Positions 47,398 to 59,060 of a stretch of 64,000 nt of DNA are shown piece by piece. The stretch comes from Isoetes taiwanensis (lineage: Eukaryota > Streptophyta > Lycopodiopsida > Isoetales > Isoetaceae), in assembly GCA_021234155.1 (NCBI GenBank), contig JAJEKV010000028.1, positions 7,917,421-7,981,420 on the forward strand, read 5' to 3'. Numbering within the stretch: position 1 is the first letter of the stretch; each line of letters opens with the position of its first letter. The translations under genes and the position numbers were made by a program. The notes beneath the pieces were generated by a model, which was given only the letters and a program-made list of their open reading frames with translations, was not told the DNA's origin and made no database searches.

Positions 47398-47870
47398 CTG
47401 CTACTGTGATGCGAAAAGTCCAGGTCGCTTTTGAAGAGAGCCAGTCACAATTGAGAGCCCTTCAAAGTAGGGTCGAGGCACAAGAAGTGGCCTCATCTCG
47501 CATATGAACCTATATTTGGACTCTCGCTGGTGAACTAGAGCATAGCTCAAGGCCCAAGATCGAAGATGCAGAGTCGAGGGCAGCCATTGCCGAATAAGCA
47601 AGGGCCCTCAATGCAGACGCCATGAGCAATTGCAACAAAGGTACGGAATTGACAAGGCAACAACAATTTCAGCAGAGAGCTAAGCTCTCGGCCGTGAAGG
47701 AGAGACCACTATACCCACCCACGGCCCCCACCTGCCCAAGAGTCTCCAAAATGCCGTTCGCCTACTTACATCCACCCCTTGCCGCTCCATGCCATCCCGC
47801 AGCTTCAACGTGGCCTGACCCTATATGCCCCGCCGACAACAAACAACTCCTGTTGTGCGGGCAGGATTGA
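47398..47870 (+). pseudogene. LINE B ORF1-like coiled-coil region
   Basis: A frame starting near 47411 reads MRKVQVAFEESQSQLRALQS, then RVEAQEVASSRI, a stop, LAGELEHSSRPKIEDAESRA, another stop, ARALNADAMSNCNKGTEL. The heptad-like pattern and high Glu/Gln/Arg content suggest a coiled coil, as in ORF1 proteins that trimerise on LINE RNA. Two in-frame stops break it. The open part continues to 47868 with a proline-rich segment. Confidence 0.5.
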
Positions 47871-48479
47871 CCCAACAATCAGAGAGCTCCGGGCTGAGGC
47901 GGAGAAGCCACAATGTGGTGGTGGTACGTGCCCCATTGGAAGAGGCAGGGAGGACCTCGAACGGCTCCAAATGTTGATTCTGCTCAATGACATTCCCCAT
48001 GCCGGTAAATATTATTAGGGCGAGACGCCATGGCGTCGCAGCACCAGTACGGGTGACCTGGTCACGCGTTCTGACTGCGAATGCGCCAAAGTGAAAGCAG
48101 CCATCCCGCCGGTGGTAGGCAACTAAAGGAACTGCCTATGTTGACCGAGACTGTCGCCCAACAAGAAGACCGCAGGCACGAAGTTGGCCAAAGTTAAAAG
48201 CATTCGCAGACAGGGAGGAGCTGCGGATCCTGATTCGGGGCAAGATGCAAATTTTCAGGTCCCGAACGTCGCTACTTAATCTTGCTAACCCTCCAGCAGC
48301 CTCGCCGAGCCATCGGCCTGCTGCTACAGCCACCGCCTGCTTAAGTTGCCTCACCTTTCGTTGCTCGCGACATCTCGGGCTGCTCAAGTTGCCTCACCTT
48401 CTCGTTGCTCGCGCATCTGTTCTTTTACTTCCCGCCGCCACCCCGTCGCGCTGTCCCCACCTGCTGCCCCCGCCAACAA

Positions 48480-49010
48480 ATAGAATTGTGCCTCGCGATG
48501 GTCTCCTTGGAATTGTTGGGGCTTCCCATGGCGAAGGGAGATAGTCTCAACTCGGTTGCCGACATGGATCTCATCTTGCTCATGGAAACATGGGGAGCAT
48601 CACGGGACCTGATACCGACTTGCCGGGATACCAACACTACTCAATCTTCAATGATTGCATAGGAAGCGGGGGGCATGGGGGTTGCCTGCTACTCACCGAA
48701 CAACCTGGCACAATCAATCTCCTTGTTCAAGACGGACAAGCACAACCGGTACTGTGGTTTCGTGGTGCCAAACTGCGATAGCAGACGACCCTCTTTGTGG
48801 CACGGCCGCTACTTTCCACATCGCGGAAAGCAACTTCTATCACACCCACTTCGGATGTGGATAGGTTGACCCCTATGTCGATCTATATGATGACATACAA
48901 CGGCATAAGCGGTTATGGCGTGTCATACTCCTTGGAGACTTCAATGCGCCGCGATCGAGGGTAGAACAACCCATGAGATTTGATCCCTTGATCCGATGAT
49001 ATATTGCGGT
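48480..49010 (+). pseudogene. LINE B endonuclease domain
   Basis: VADMDLILLMETWGAS near 48558 fits the start of an AP-like endonuclease/exonuclease fold, where the Glu of the ET motif binds metal. GMGVACYSPNNLAQSISLF (about 48674) corresponds to the usual GGG-A-hydrophobic block. RVILLGDFNAP near 48922 contains the GDFN metal-binding motif at 48934-48945. The blocks are in different frames, so the domain is inactivated. It would nick target DNA during target-primed reverse transcription. Confidence 0.75.
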
Positions 49011-49499
49011 TCGTCTGCCGGAAGAAGGAGCTTACCCGGGGCAACGGATGACAATCGTGTCAATGCTATGGTCGACAGTTGCTTTTGCTCTACGGTATCT
49101 TTGACCCGGTAACTGCAATGGGCGGCATTGCTGGCCTTCCACCCGCCAAAGCACTTGTGGCGTGGAAAAACCGTGGGGATCTAGTGTGGTGGACTATGTG
49201 TTGGTGCCCGAAAGCAGATATGCATGTCATCAAGCACTTTCAGTGGGGAACAACTAATAGGGATGAAGAGATCCACTCGCACCACTTACCACTTTACTTG
49301 AAGTTGGCTTGGCGGGTTGTGCGAACCCCGCAACAACTCCTCACATGCCTCGGCCTACCGGATTATGAACATGCGCAGGGCTTATGCCCGTGATGCTTAT
49401 AGATGACTGCAGAAATTTTGCAATATCCTACACTAGAGCAACGAACGTGCCGGCCGACCGATGTGCTTAGGGCTGCCGGGCGAGAGGTGCTTTGGGATA

Positions 49500-51305
49500 A
49501 GCGCCCACATTGCACCTCCGTGAACACAACCTTCCGCGTAATCAATGGTTTGATGCGAGTGCAAGGAACACAAACGCCGGCTCAGCGAAGTCACGCACCG
49601 CTCACGTCCACATATATATCGATTACCGCATCTTCCTTAAAGCTAAGAAAGCGGGTACATTGCACAAGCATCAAAGGGAAATGTTTTACCTCCCCGAACG
49701 TCACCCAGGACCTTTCGAAGGGTTCTTAGAAAGCCAGTACAACCCACGGGAATATCACTCCCGGCAATGGAGGCAATACTTGCAAAAGCCTATACGACCC
49801 TCGTGGTGCACATGCGGCATTACCCTTGCAAGAAGGTCCGCTGTCGAAATCCGCAATTCAGACGTGGAACAAGGCTTCACGTCTTGCCAATGGGAAAGCT
49901 CGGACTTGGATGGTATGCTTGACGAAATTGCTTAAGTGGGTAGGGCCGTCCATAATACCCGGCCTTTGGCTGCCTTGTTCAACAAGGCATTCACAGAAGG
50001 CTTCCCCGTTGCAGTGGACCAATAGCGAGTTGTTCCCATCTATAAGGCGGTGACCCCTGCGCCCGATGACCAATACCAAACAATCATGGTCATTGGTTCG
50101 GTTTTTGCAAAAACTATTCGGGATTCTCGGCGGCGGTTGGCCGACCGGCGGCGGCGAAGGTCGGTGCCCCTCACCCGAGCGAGATTGAACCCAGACACTC
50201 AACCATTGACCACATCTTCCGCGTTCGCGGGCTCGATTGAAGACGGTAGGAACGCCCGTCGGGATCTATATTGTTGCTTTGTGGATTTTGCGAAGGCGTT
50301 TGACACTGTGCCTCTGGAAAACTATGGGCAAAGGCGCAACGCTTAAGGGGGGTTCTGTAGATTTGCGAGAATGCGATTAATGCGAGCTATATGAAAGATG
50401 CTGGTTCCATTGCGTGAGACAAGCCAACCATTTGATAGTAGTATCGGGGTTCGTCAGGGATGCCCTCTCTCCCCAACATTGTTTGGGCTTTACATTGATC
50501 AATTGGAGAGCTGGCTTGCTGATAATGGGGGCGATGGAGCTCACCTTCTCTATCAGATCATCAGACAGTTAATATATGCTGATGATGTGGACCTCCTAGC
50601 TTACACACCAGCAGACATGCAACGACATCTCGATGCCCTGGACACATTCTGCCAAGCGACTGATATGCGCGTCAACCTGGCCAAGACTAAGGTGGTTTTC
50701 ATATCATCTTCACGTCAGCCGAGGGTCCCCTCCTTCAGTTACCAAGGCCAGAATGTGGAAGTTGCATCCACATACAAGTATTTGGGAGTGGAGTTTCCTT
50801 CTACTATGCACTGGGACACATCCATACGGCTACGAGTGACGGCAGGCTGGAAGGCACTATATGCAATGCAAAACAATAGTCATAGAGCGGAGTTGTATGA
50901 TTGGGCCCATCAACACACCTATTTAAGGTCTTAGTAGAGCACTGTCCTTTTATCGGGTGGAAGTATGGGGCCCGAGAGTACTTGCTACTTGGAATGACTT
51001 GGAGCAGGTCCAGAAAGCCTTCTTAGTACGAGCACTAGGGGTGAAGTCCACAGTCCCATATCAAATTCTACTGCAGGAGACAGGTATCTTGCCTCTTCAG
51101 AGGGCAGCCCTTGATCGCCACATTGTCTATTTTCAGAAGGTGGTCAATATGGACGATGCTCGTCTCCCTAAACTAGCTTATATCATGGCAATGGGGCCGC
51201 AGCGCCTCAAGGCCTGCTGGAGGGAAAAGAGAGCTCAATGGTTGGCTAGATGGAATGTGCAGGAGCACAGGTGCATACATGTGCAAACAGAGGCAGATCG
51301 CCATA
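49500..51305 (+). pseudogene. LINE B reverse transcriptase and downstream domain (left part)
   Basis: RT blocks: a region ending CCFVDFAKAFDTVPLENYG (50272-50325); GVRQGCPLSPTLFGLYIDQL from 50446; LIYADDVDLLAY with the catalytic YADD at 50575-50586; NLAKTKVVF; and KYLGVEFPSTMHWDTSI. The frame 50398-50934 is open and clean. After a frame change, 50957-51305 reads EVWGPRVLATWNDLEQVQKA to LARWNVQEHRCIHVQTEADR, where the DNA transposon cuts in. The catalytic core is intact in sequence, but ORF2 as a whole is frameshifted. It is better preserved than copy A. Confidence 0.9.
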
Positions 51306-51360
51306 CACAAGGCATCCAAAAGTTTAACCACTACAATAAACCACTGAAGAACCACTATAG

Positions 51361-51990
51361 ATGAGCTTTTTTATGCTAAAAATTTTAATCTTAATAAAAA
51401 CTACATAACATAGTGGTTTTCATAGCTAGTACATGGTTATTCATACTAGTTTTTTGTTATAGCGTGATGTATTAAAACTGATATTAGTTTATTACATGGT
51501 TTCTAACATCAACAGTGGTCATTCATGTTGGTTTCTAACATAGCATGGTTTATTAAATTGACAGTGATTTGTAGCATGGTTTTTTAACACCACTTTAAGT
51601 ATGGCAATGGGTGTTCATGTTGGTTTTTTATTGTCATATTGCTTAAAGAGGTTGAAGTAGTTCATATCATGGTTTCTTATACCAATTTAAATACTATGGT
51701 GGTTATTCATGCTAGTTTTCTTATCATCACAATGTATGTTATAAAATGGTTGTGGTTTGTAGCATGGTTTTCAATATCGAGCTAATTGTCATGGTAATTA
51801 TTCGTAGGTATCACCTGAAAGGATGTGGCTATCCATACTGGTTACTCATAAGGATCATACAAAACAATTGGCATAATTAATTGCACCAAACCGCTAGATA
51901 TGGTTTTTTGTATTTTTTGTTTTTTGAAAGCGCATACACACTTCTTACATTAACTAGCAAAGGTTTATAACATGGTTTTTAATTTTTCAA
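51361..51990 (+). repeat. Left subterminal CATGGTT repeats
   Basis: Repeats such as TACATGGTTTCTAACAT, TAGCATGGTTTATTA and TAGCATGGTTTTTTAACAC recur at intervals of roughly 40-120 bp. They face the inverted AACCATG set at the right end. Their likely role is binding of an element-encoded protein, by analogy with TnpA sites. Confidence 0.75.
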
Positions 51991-52595
51991 TGTCAATTTG
52001 ATATCCGATGTCTAAGTATGTATTAAGACGTAAAATGTCATATTGTAATGGTCTTTGAAAGATAGGGGAATTATTCTTGAGATAATTTTATTTTTTCATT
52101 GAATGAATTGATCGTTATCGTCCGCAGTACTCGAACTATCTAATGCGACCTAATACAAGGATAACTGTAGACATGCAAATCAATAACGTAGGTTTCTTTT
52201 TTGTCACAACCCCCCCAATTGTTTATTATTGTAGACGTAAAAAATATAGCATGTCATTTCTTAGAGGTTTTGTAGATGGCTTGTTATTTTAGATTGAACG
52301 ATCATTTAATTTAAGTTGACGAAAGTAAAAGGCTTTACCATAGAAAAAATAGTACATACTTGGCCATACCAGGTAAATCCAAGCGCGTAATGAGACCAGT
52401 AAGATGTTATGACTAAAAGCCCATAACTTCAAGACATAAAATTTCTCAACATAAATGTGCCATTCTTGCTACTAAGCCCTTGTTCGGTTGTGAGAGAATG
52501 TTTACATCTTTTATTCAATGCTCATCTTCTACACCAAGAACAATCTACCCATTTAAAATGCTTTAGGAGGTGTTTGCTAACATCGTTAACACTTG
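51991..52595. other. Transposon interior, no gene
   Basis: AT-rich sequence inside the CACTA-like element. No recognised motif. Confidence 0.4.
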
Positions 52596-52700
52596 TATAG
52601 ATAGATAGATAGACATTGTTTTAACGTCCATGGGAACCCTACAATAGGCTATGGGACTTGAGGAGGTTAACCCTCCCCTCAAGAAGATTATGGCAAATAA
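52596..52700 (-). mobile_element. LINE 3' end with ATAG-unit tail
   Basis: The plus strand shows a (TAGA)4 array at 52596-52613, then CATTGTTTTAACGTCCATGG, GAACCC, AATAGGCTATGGGAC, which is the inverted LINE terminus. The homology fades after about 100 bp. It lies inside the CACTA-like element and so inserted after, or travelled with, that element. Confidence 0.65.
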
Positions 52701-54855
52701 CCTCTTTTGTTCTTCCGATGTTACCAGTTTGCGCAGTCCGAGCAAGTTCTTACATCTTTTGTTCTTTCGCCGTTACCAGTTTATTGTTCCTTGCAATTCC
52801 TAAGTATATGCTTCTTTTTTGTTTCATGTAACAACGTGATTTCCAGGTGGGTTTCAACTCCATAGCATTCTATTTGTGTTCAAGCCTAAGGTCCTAGTTA
52901 TCCGTGGAACGAAATCAAGACGATGATTTTGGACGGATATGAAGCTCACAGAAAGAAAAAGTGCTCCAGATCTATAAAAATAAATAAGTGAAGCTCGAAT
53001 GCGATGTCTCCTTTTGCCGGGCTTTTATATTCTTTCAATAGGATTTGCTCTGCATTCTTCTTCCAACCATATTCGACCTCTAAAAATGGCTTCAAGCTTA
53101 TTTTTGCTCCGATTCCATAGCCATAACTAGTTTTCTCCGGCATCCCCTCATTGAACAACCTTTTCAAACATGGTATTCTGCTGATTTTTTCTCAAGCCTC
53201 GCAGAGCAAATTGCCCATTCTATTCTGTGGAAAAACATGGTTCAAAACAAGGTATGCCGGAATAGATGTATGGATATGCAGGAACAGAGCTTGAAACAGA
53301 GCTATGTCGGAACAGATTTTGCGACAGTGTCTTTTGTTGAAAAGAATATTCGCGAGGTTATTATGATAATGACTGGAATATTCTAAAAAAGGGAATATTC
53401 GGATGAAAGGACATGAAATATGGTCATATGGTCATTGGTGATACGATAGGAAATATGTCATTGGTGCTAGGACATGAAATATGGTCATATGGCTTATTGA
53501 TCTACATGTTAAGAAATAGGATATTATTGCATTTCGGAAAATTTGTGCAAAAAGTTTTTTTTTGGCTAAGTTGCTATAGTTCACGAATATATTAGCTTTG
53601 GTATTTTTGAAACAATATGGATAGATGCTTAAAAGTGGCTTGGGTGCTGTAATTCATGGGCTAGTGTTTATCTGAATATCCTTGTGTAAAACGCCACCTA
53701 AATATGTGGTAGATATTGGAAGCAGTCCATAAAAAGGTTGGGCTTGTAAAACTGGCTGGGGAGAAAATTGGGCTTGTAAAAGTGGCTAGGGGGCCAATTT
53801 CATAAAAGAAAAAGTAAACGCCTTGAAATTTGAATTATTCTAAGGCTTATCAAGTTTGGTTTTGTGAAAAATCGGGAAGGGATGCACCTTTGATGTATTT
53901 TCTATAAAGGAGTTTTTGGGTGCATGCATATGCCACATGGAACCTTTGGAGAAAAAGGGTTGCATGTACTTTTATGAACTATTTGGTGCTTTTGGGAGCA
54001 CGAAATGAGTCGATGGCTTTTTTTTGTCTTGAATATATCATATGGCCATGTGCCTATGGCAAAATCTTTGCCACGATGTTTAATATTGTTCATAGTTAGG
54101 GTTCCTTTCTTCATCCAAAACGGCGGGCAGGGAACTGGCGCCGCCATGAAAGGCCAGCAAACCGATTTTTGCTTCCGCGACCAGATGGATCCGGATTCAA
54201 TAGATCCGCCCCGATTGCCGAGGCAGCCCGTGAGCAACCGATTTGCATTTTTCTGCCAATCTTGAGCATGTGCAGCGGATTATTGCTTCATGTGTACTCG
54301 GTTAATTTGATCGTGAAAGGAATTCGCTACCCGGGTAATTTCTCAAGAAGATCGCTATAAGGAATTTTTGATTAAGATACTAGGGAAATGCAAATCTATC
54401 GTGAAGGATCCGTCATATTTTCTTGAAACAAAAGGTTTTTGTTCTTGGAGAAATTCTGATAGTTTATCTACAGCATTGCTATAAGGTAGAAAATGAACAT
54501 TTGTTCTAAATCTATCTATAGTTCTTGTTAGCTTGATTAAACTAAGATCATGTTATGCTTCCTGAAAAGGAAATAACAAAGCCATTGCAAAATTTCCAAA
54601 TAAGCTTTTTGAAGTAAAGGCTTTTTCATTGTCATTTACATTATTCTCCGAGCAAAATTTCGATTGCAAATCCAAACAACAAATAGGTAATTTGGAGACC
54701 ATAATTTTCAATACAATAATTAATCCTTTCTAAAAGCAAATAATTTGAGTTTATGATTTTCCTACCTAGCACTTTGAGATTTGCGGTTCATTAATGTCAT
54801 AACCAGCGTTCTTTGAGCATACCAAGTTGAAACACAGCAAATGCTTTGGGATGCA
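52701..54855. other. Transposon interior, no assignable gene
   Basis: A direct repeat of GGACATGAAATATGGTCATATGG occurs at 53408 and 53469. A GC-richer patch at 54110-54250 contains a frame reading MKGQQTDFCFRDQMDPDSID and may be a captured exon. No family was recognised. Confidence 0.35.
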
Positions 54856-54859
54856 TGAG

Positions 54860-55600
54860 AAAAGCCTATCCCTTTCCCTTTCCTTTTTTGCTCTATCAGC
54901 ACATTTCATTTTTTCTTATTTTCTCTACTTTTTTTTTTTTTTTTCTTTTTCCTTTTTTTTCGTCTTTCTCCGTGTTCCATGTTTTCCATCCATTTCCTTC
55001 CATATTTCCTTCCTTTATCCTGTACTACTCTTTCTTTTCCTTCCATCCCAGCCTTTTTATTCTCTTTCCACCAACCTCCCGTGTTCAGCACTCTCTCGGG
55101 CCTTGTGCTTTCATTAACTTATATTTTCCCTTCATCGGCACTCCATCTTTGCTCATCGGCATTGATGGCTGCATTCCGTTTGAGACCATTAACCGTACCG
55201 CACTTGACCTATCTTTCCGTCACTTAACCACTCTTTCCGGCACTCATCGTTCGGCGCTCTTCCCCTTCCTTTCCATTCCATCCTTCCTCCTTCCACCTTC
55301 CTTCCTTCTTCCTCTTTCCTTTCCTTTCCTTTCCTTCCTTCCAGTCCTTCCTTTCCACTTTCCATTCCATTTCCATTCCTCCACTATTTCCTTTCTTTCC
55401 TTTCTTCCATTTCCTCTTCCTTTCCTTCCTCCTTCCTTTTCATTCTCTTTTCTTTTTCTTCTTGGTGACCTTCCACCGTTCCTTCTTCCTTTCTTTCCAT
55501 CCATTCCATTCTTTCCATTTCCTTCTTTCCACTCCTTCCTTCCATCTCCTTTCCTTCTTTCTCCTTCATTTCCTTTCCATTCTTTCGTGCTCCCGATCAG
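54860..55600. repeat. 740-bp polypyrimidine tract
   Basis: The plus strand is overwhelmingly C and T, made of degenerate TTCC, TTTCC and CATTCC units with a short mixed-sequence break at about 55110-55250. The long plus-strand frame across it is low-complexity and rich in Phe, Ser, Pro and Leu, so it is not treated as a gene. The tract could form triplex DNA; that is inference. Confidence 0.85.
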
Positions 55601-56099
55601 GTTCGCCAGTTCTCACGATCCCCGAAGCTTTTGTAACAATATCTTAATGGTCGTTTTTCAAAAGATATGGGATCTAAGCCTTTGGCCCAAGTGAAACTGG
55701 TTCACATTTCATGCACACAAATCCCACTTTGGCACCAGGGTCTGCTTATTTGTTTGCTTCATTGTCCATGAACAAGCTTGTAGTTATTGTCATCAATTCG
55801 ACGGGTCCCACAGGCTACCGGATTGAGACAGATGGTAGCGGCCGCGAATTGCCGCTGAGAAGTTTGACTATGTGCCCCAAGTACGCTGGCATGTGTTATT
55901 GAAGATGAAAGCCATAATTCTCGAAGGTTCCGCTTTTTGAGATAGTCCGAATCATTTTTTTACCTAAGATTCCATTCCACGCCTAACAACTTCACGCACC
56001 ATCCGTGCATGACTTGGCATTATACATACTTGAGGTTCTAGATAAACGCCCGCAATTATCGTGCCCCTCGTAGTCATTATCTAAGCTTGTCTAGTATCA

Positions 56100-56240
56100 A
56101 TACACGCAGCGTTTTTCCCCTTGAAACCTTTCGAAAGGGTTTTTTTAATCCTAGTAGTAATGATTGTACCAGCCCATTGTATGGTCCCATGACCTATTGG
56201 TCTGCGGACATTAAAAAAACATTCTATTCTATTCTATTTT
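56100..56240 (+). mobile_element. LINE 3' end with ATTCT tail
   Basis: The hairpin AAACCTTTCGAAAGGGTTT (56124-56142) is followed by TTTTAATCCTAGTAGTAATG, ATGGTCCCATGACC, TATTGGTCTGCGGACATTAA and then (ATTCT)3. Compared with other copies, both arms of the stem have changed together. Confidence 0.8.
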
Positions 56241-56245
56241 CGCTT

Positions 56246-56388
56246 TCCATGCCCTTTCTCTCTTTATCCCCACCTTTTCCTTTTCTCCTTTTACCCTTTT
56301 CCCTTTTTCCCATGCCTTTTTGCCCTTCACATTCTCTCTTTCCACTTCCCTTTTCCTTTTCCACCTTTTCATTTACCCTTTCCCCTTA
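56246..56388. repeat. Polypyrimidine tract following a LINE tail
   Basis: About 140 bp of C/T-rich sequence (CCCTTTTCCCTTTTTCCC style) follows the ATTCT tail directly. It may be a degenerate extension of the tail or a pre-existing tract targeted by insertion. Confidence 0.7.
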
Positions 56389-56557
56389 AGAGATCGAAGC
56401 ATGACCAATCACAGTGTTGGTAAGTCGTGCAATAAATCTAGGCCTTCGGATGCATCCAGATGATCTCGGCCATTCAAATTAGGGCTCGATGCACTACACA
56501 CTTACGGCATAACATTATAATATAAGATAACAAAATGTTCAAGGTGGACTTGAAGCA

Positions 56558-56977
56558 ATGGCAGACCTTGTTTCAAAATTGCATAGTGTTTCAAGTGCAC
56601 AGAGCCAACTTACAGCAGACAATACTTCTAAACCTAAACCTAAGAGACTAAAGTTACCCGAAAGCTTGAAGGGAAGATTACTTGTCACTTTTGATGAGAT
56701 GGTGCATGCTAGAATAGAGTATCTGCCGATCTGTGCCTTCTACAGTTGGATTCTTGTGCAAGGTAATTGGATTCTTGTGCAAGGTAATTGCTGGGATCAA
56801 CAGGATATGGGATTTTCGGCCATTGCATCAACAATATCAGAGGCAGACCTTAGAGGCAGACCTTCGATGGCTGTGTATCAAACTGGATTTGGATTGTGGG
56901 GGATTGGCATCAGATTTGCTGTTCTAGCTTCTGGGTTTTCTTCTTTTAATGTTTCATCCTCAGTCTTCTTTAGATAG
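56558..56977 (+). CDS. Unrecognised 139-codon frame inside the CACTA-like element
   Basis: The frame begins MADLVSKLHSVSSAQSQLTA, continues with a basic stretch KPKPKRLKLPESLKGRLLV, then TFDEMVHARIEYL. The first 60 residues look like real coding sequence. A short tandem duplication (ATTCTTGTGCAAGGTAATTG twice, 56751-56790) marks the start of less convincing sequence and may cross an exon end. It could be an exon captured by the element. I do not recognise the family. Confidence 0.35.
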   Translation: MADLVSKLHSVSSAQSQLTADNTSKPKPKRLKLPESLKGRLLVTFDEMVHARIEYLPICAFYSWILVQGNWILVQGNCWDQQDMGFSAIASTISEADLRGRPSMAVYQTGFGLWGIGIRFAVLASGFSSFNVSSSVFFR

Positions 56978-58395
56978 CAGGTAAAATATAATGCTCAGAT
57001 TTTTCTCAGCTCGTTTGGATATGATATTTGATCTTGCCTAATTCCCTTGAAGTATCTTGTGAATCAGTTATGCAGCAAACAGATGATAACCAAAGCAGAA
57101 GAAAGCTGAATCGGAGATCCTTGCCTACATCTCTTGCAATATCCAACATCACATGTATGTAATCCTCCATGCTCATTATTTTTTTTCGGGATCTCATCTT
57201 ATCACTTAACTAGACTGTGGCATTTTTCCTATGGGGTTCTCTCACATCTGATGTCTTGCCACAACAGAAACATATGGGTTGGTTTATCTTCTCTTCAAAT
57301 CCAGCCAAATTATTCTTGTGGATGTTCTGCACAATCCTGGTAAGCCACAGAAAAAAAACAAAGCATTTCTTCTAATTTTGTTCTGATTTTCATTTTCTGA
57401 TCACATTTTTGTATATGATTCTTGTTCGTTTTGGCTAGGTTGTTTTTCGTAATTGCAAAATGGTGGTCGCTTTGACGAGAAACTCTGGACTCGTCAAGAA
57501 AATGAGAACCAGATATATTTGACATCCTTGAGGTTGCCCCTCTTTATTAAATGTCTTGTGTTATTGTCAATGTCATGCTAAGCTTTAGAGACTTTTGTTT
57601 TGATAATAGATTGTTGTTTGCTTGTTTAGGCCCTAAAGGAAGCTGTCACAAAATGCCAAGGATAAGATCTTGGAGCCAAATGATATTAAGGCTATTTAAA
57701 GTGCAGAAGCTCGTTATTGGTGTATTGGTGTATTATTGGTGTTTTGGGGATTCTAAGAACACAATCCTTGGAGATGCAATTAATTCTTGGTCTTTTGTGT
57801 TGCCTGAAACTTGTAGTTCTTCCTTTTTAAAACTCATTTTGTTGGTGATACTAATACTTGCATTGTACAACTGGGTTTAGCATTGTACATTGCTAAACAT
57901 TGCATTGTACATTACTGAGCTTCAGCTGGTGTACCAACAATTTCTTATGGGAGAAATGTAGATAAGAAGAATGTGATTTATGGCATTTTTGAAATATTGA
58001 CTTTAGAGATAATGGTAACTGAGGTTCGAATCCTCAGAGCTTTGCAAGCCAGTGGAATACTCCTTGTTGTGATTATGTTTTTTTAACCACTAGGTGTATA
58101 CGACTATGCTTTGAAAAATAAGACATTAGTGATATTTGGCCTTTGAAAAATAAGACGTTAGTGATATTTGGCCTTAACCGCTTCAAAGAACACGCCAACT
58201 AGGAAGGGTTTGGGCAAAGAAACCACTACACTCAAGCAAATTAAATTAGATGGTGTTACACAAATTAACTTATAATGTTTTGGAAGATTAAACACTAGTG
58301 ATTTATATTGAAACCATTTATGGTTTCATAGAATAACTTAAAATGTTTTGGAAGACGAAACACTAGTAATTTATACTAAAACCATTATGGTTTCG
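56978..58395. other. Transposon interior with a 35-bp tandem duplication
   Basis: TTTGAAAAATAAGAC[A/G]TTAG plus TGATATTTGGCC is repeated in tandem at about 58112-58180. Otherwise only short frames and intron-like T-rich sequence. Confidence 0.45.
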
Positions 58396-58399
58396 ATCT

Positions 58400-58748
58400 A
58401 CTAAACATGCAAGGCTTCAAGCCATCAAACAATCATGCCTTATGTCATCTAACCATGCTAGTTTAGCACTCGAAGAACCATGTTAACGTAACACTATACT
58501 AAACCACGTCTTATTACCACCATGTTATACCACATTCACAAACCATGTATATAAAGCTCCATATTTAACAGTTACTATTAACCATGTTATAAAACCACCT
58601 TATCAAACACTATATAAAAACCATACAAGAAGACCACACAAGGTTTTTAATGATATCAACCCACAAAGACGCATTGCTTTTTTTAGATAGTTTTTCGTAT
58701 ATAACTAGGGTAAAAACCCATATAGGTTTTCTTTTTGGGTGCCTTGTG
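58400..58748 (-). repeat. Right subterminal AACCATG repeats and terminus
   Basis: AACCATG motifs at about 58452, 58480, 58542 and 58579, inverted relative to the left set, lead to the terminal CTTTTTGGGTGCCTTGTG at 58731-58748. Confidence 0.75.
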
Positions 58749-58751
58749 ATA

Positions 58752-59060
58752 GCTTGAGGCAATATCTTGACGCTTGCTTCCTCAGCAAGCTTTGGGATGC
58801 CAATGCCCTTGAACATGTCAAGACAGCACACTATCAGCGCCACATAAATCCCACATTGGAACGAGGCCCGCAATGCTACCTGCATACCCACTTGCCCATG
58901 AAAAGGCACAGACTCAGGGGCACATCATCTTCGAATTGAGACGGGCAGATGGATTGGTGAGACACGCCAGGACAGGCTCTGTCAATGCTGCCAAATGAGA
59001 GTCATTGAGGATGAATCTCATACCCTTCAAAGTTACCCAAAGATATGATCAAATTCCTGG
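58752..59060 (+). pseudogene. LINE B ORF2 C-terminus (right part)
   Basis: It continues the split ORF2 as SLRQYLDACFLSKLWDANAL, then EHVKTAHYQRHINPTLERGP. In a shifted frame it then gives RLCQCCQMRVIEDESHTLQS, the same Cys/His knuckle-like motif as the LINE fragment at 22762-23245. Frameshifts and loss of the last Cys (SYP for CP) indicate decay. Confidence 0.82.

Larger units (their letters stand above)
51306..58748. mobile_element. 7,443-bp CACTA-like DNA transposon inserted in LINE B
   Basis: Termini are inverted: the left is CACAAGGCATCCAAAAG and the right, reverse complemented, is CACAAGGCACCCAAAAA. The 3-bp TSD ATA lies at 51303-51305 and 58749-58751. Subterminal CATGGTT occurs at least seven times in the left 700 bp and its complement AACCATG at least four times in the right 350 bp, as in CACTA subterminal regions. 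The ends read CACAA rather than the usual CACTA. No transposase was recognised inside, so it is probably non-autonomous and filled with other insertions and possible captured sequence. Confidence 0.85.

Noticed and set aside
54846-55694. The longest open frame in the window (282 codons)
   Set aside because: It is a translation of a polypyrimidine tract, giving Phe/Ser/Pro/Leu low complexity; its length reflects base composition and lack of purines for stop codons.
58020-58036. A perfect tRNA T-arm, TGAGGTTCGAATCCTCA
   Set aside because: No acceptor, D-arm or anticodon arm could be placed around it, so it is probably chance or a very decayed remnant.
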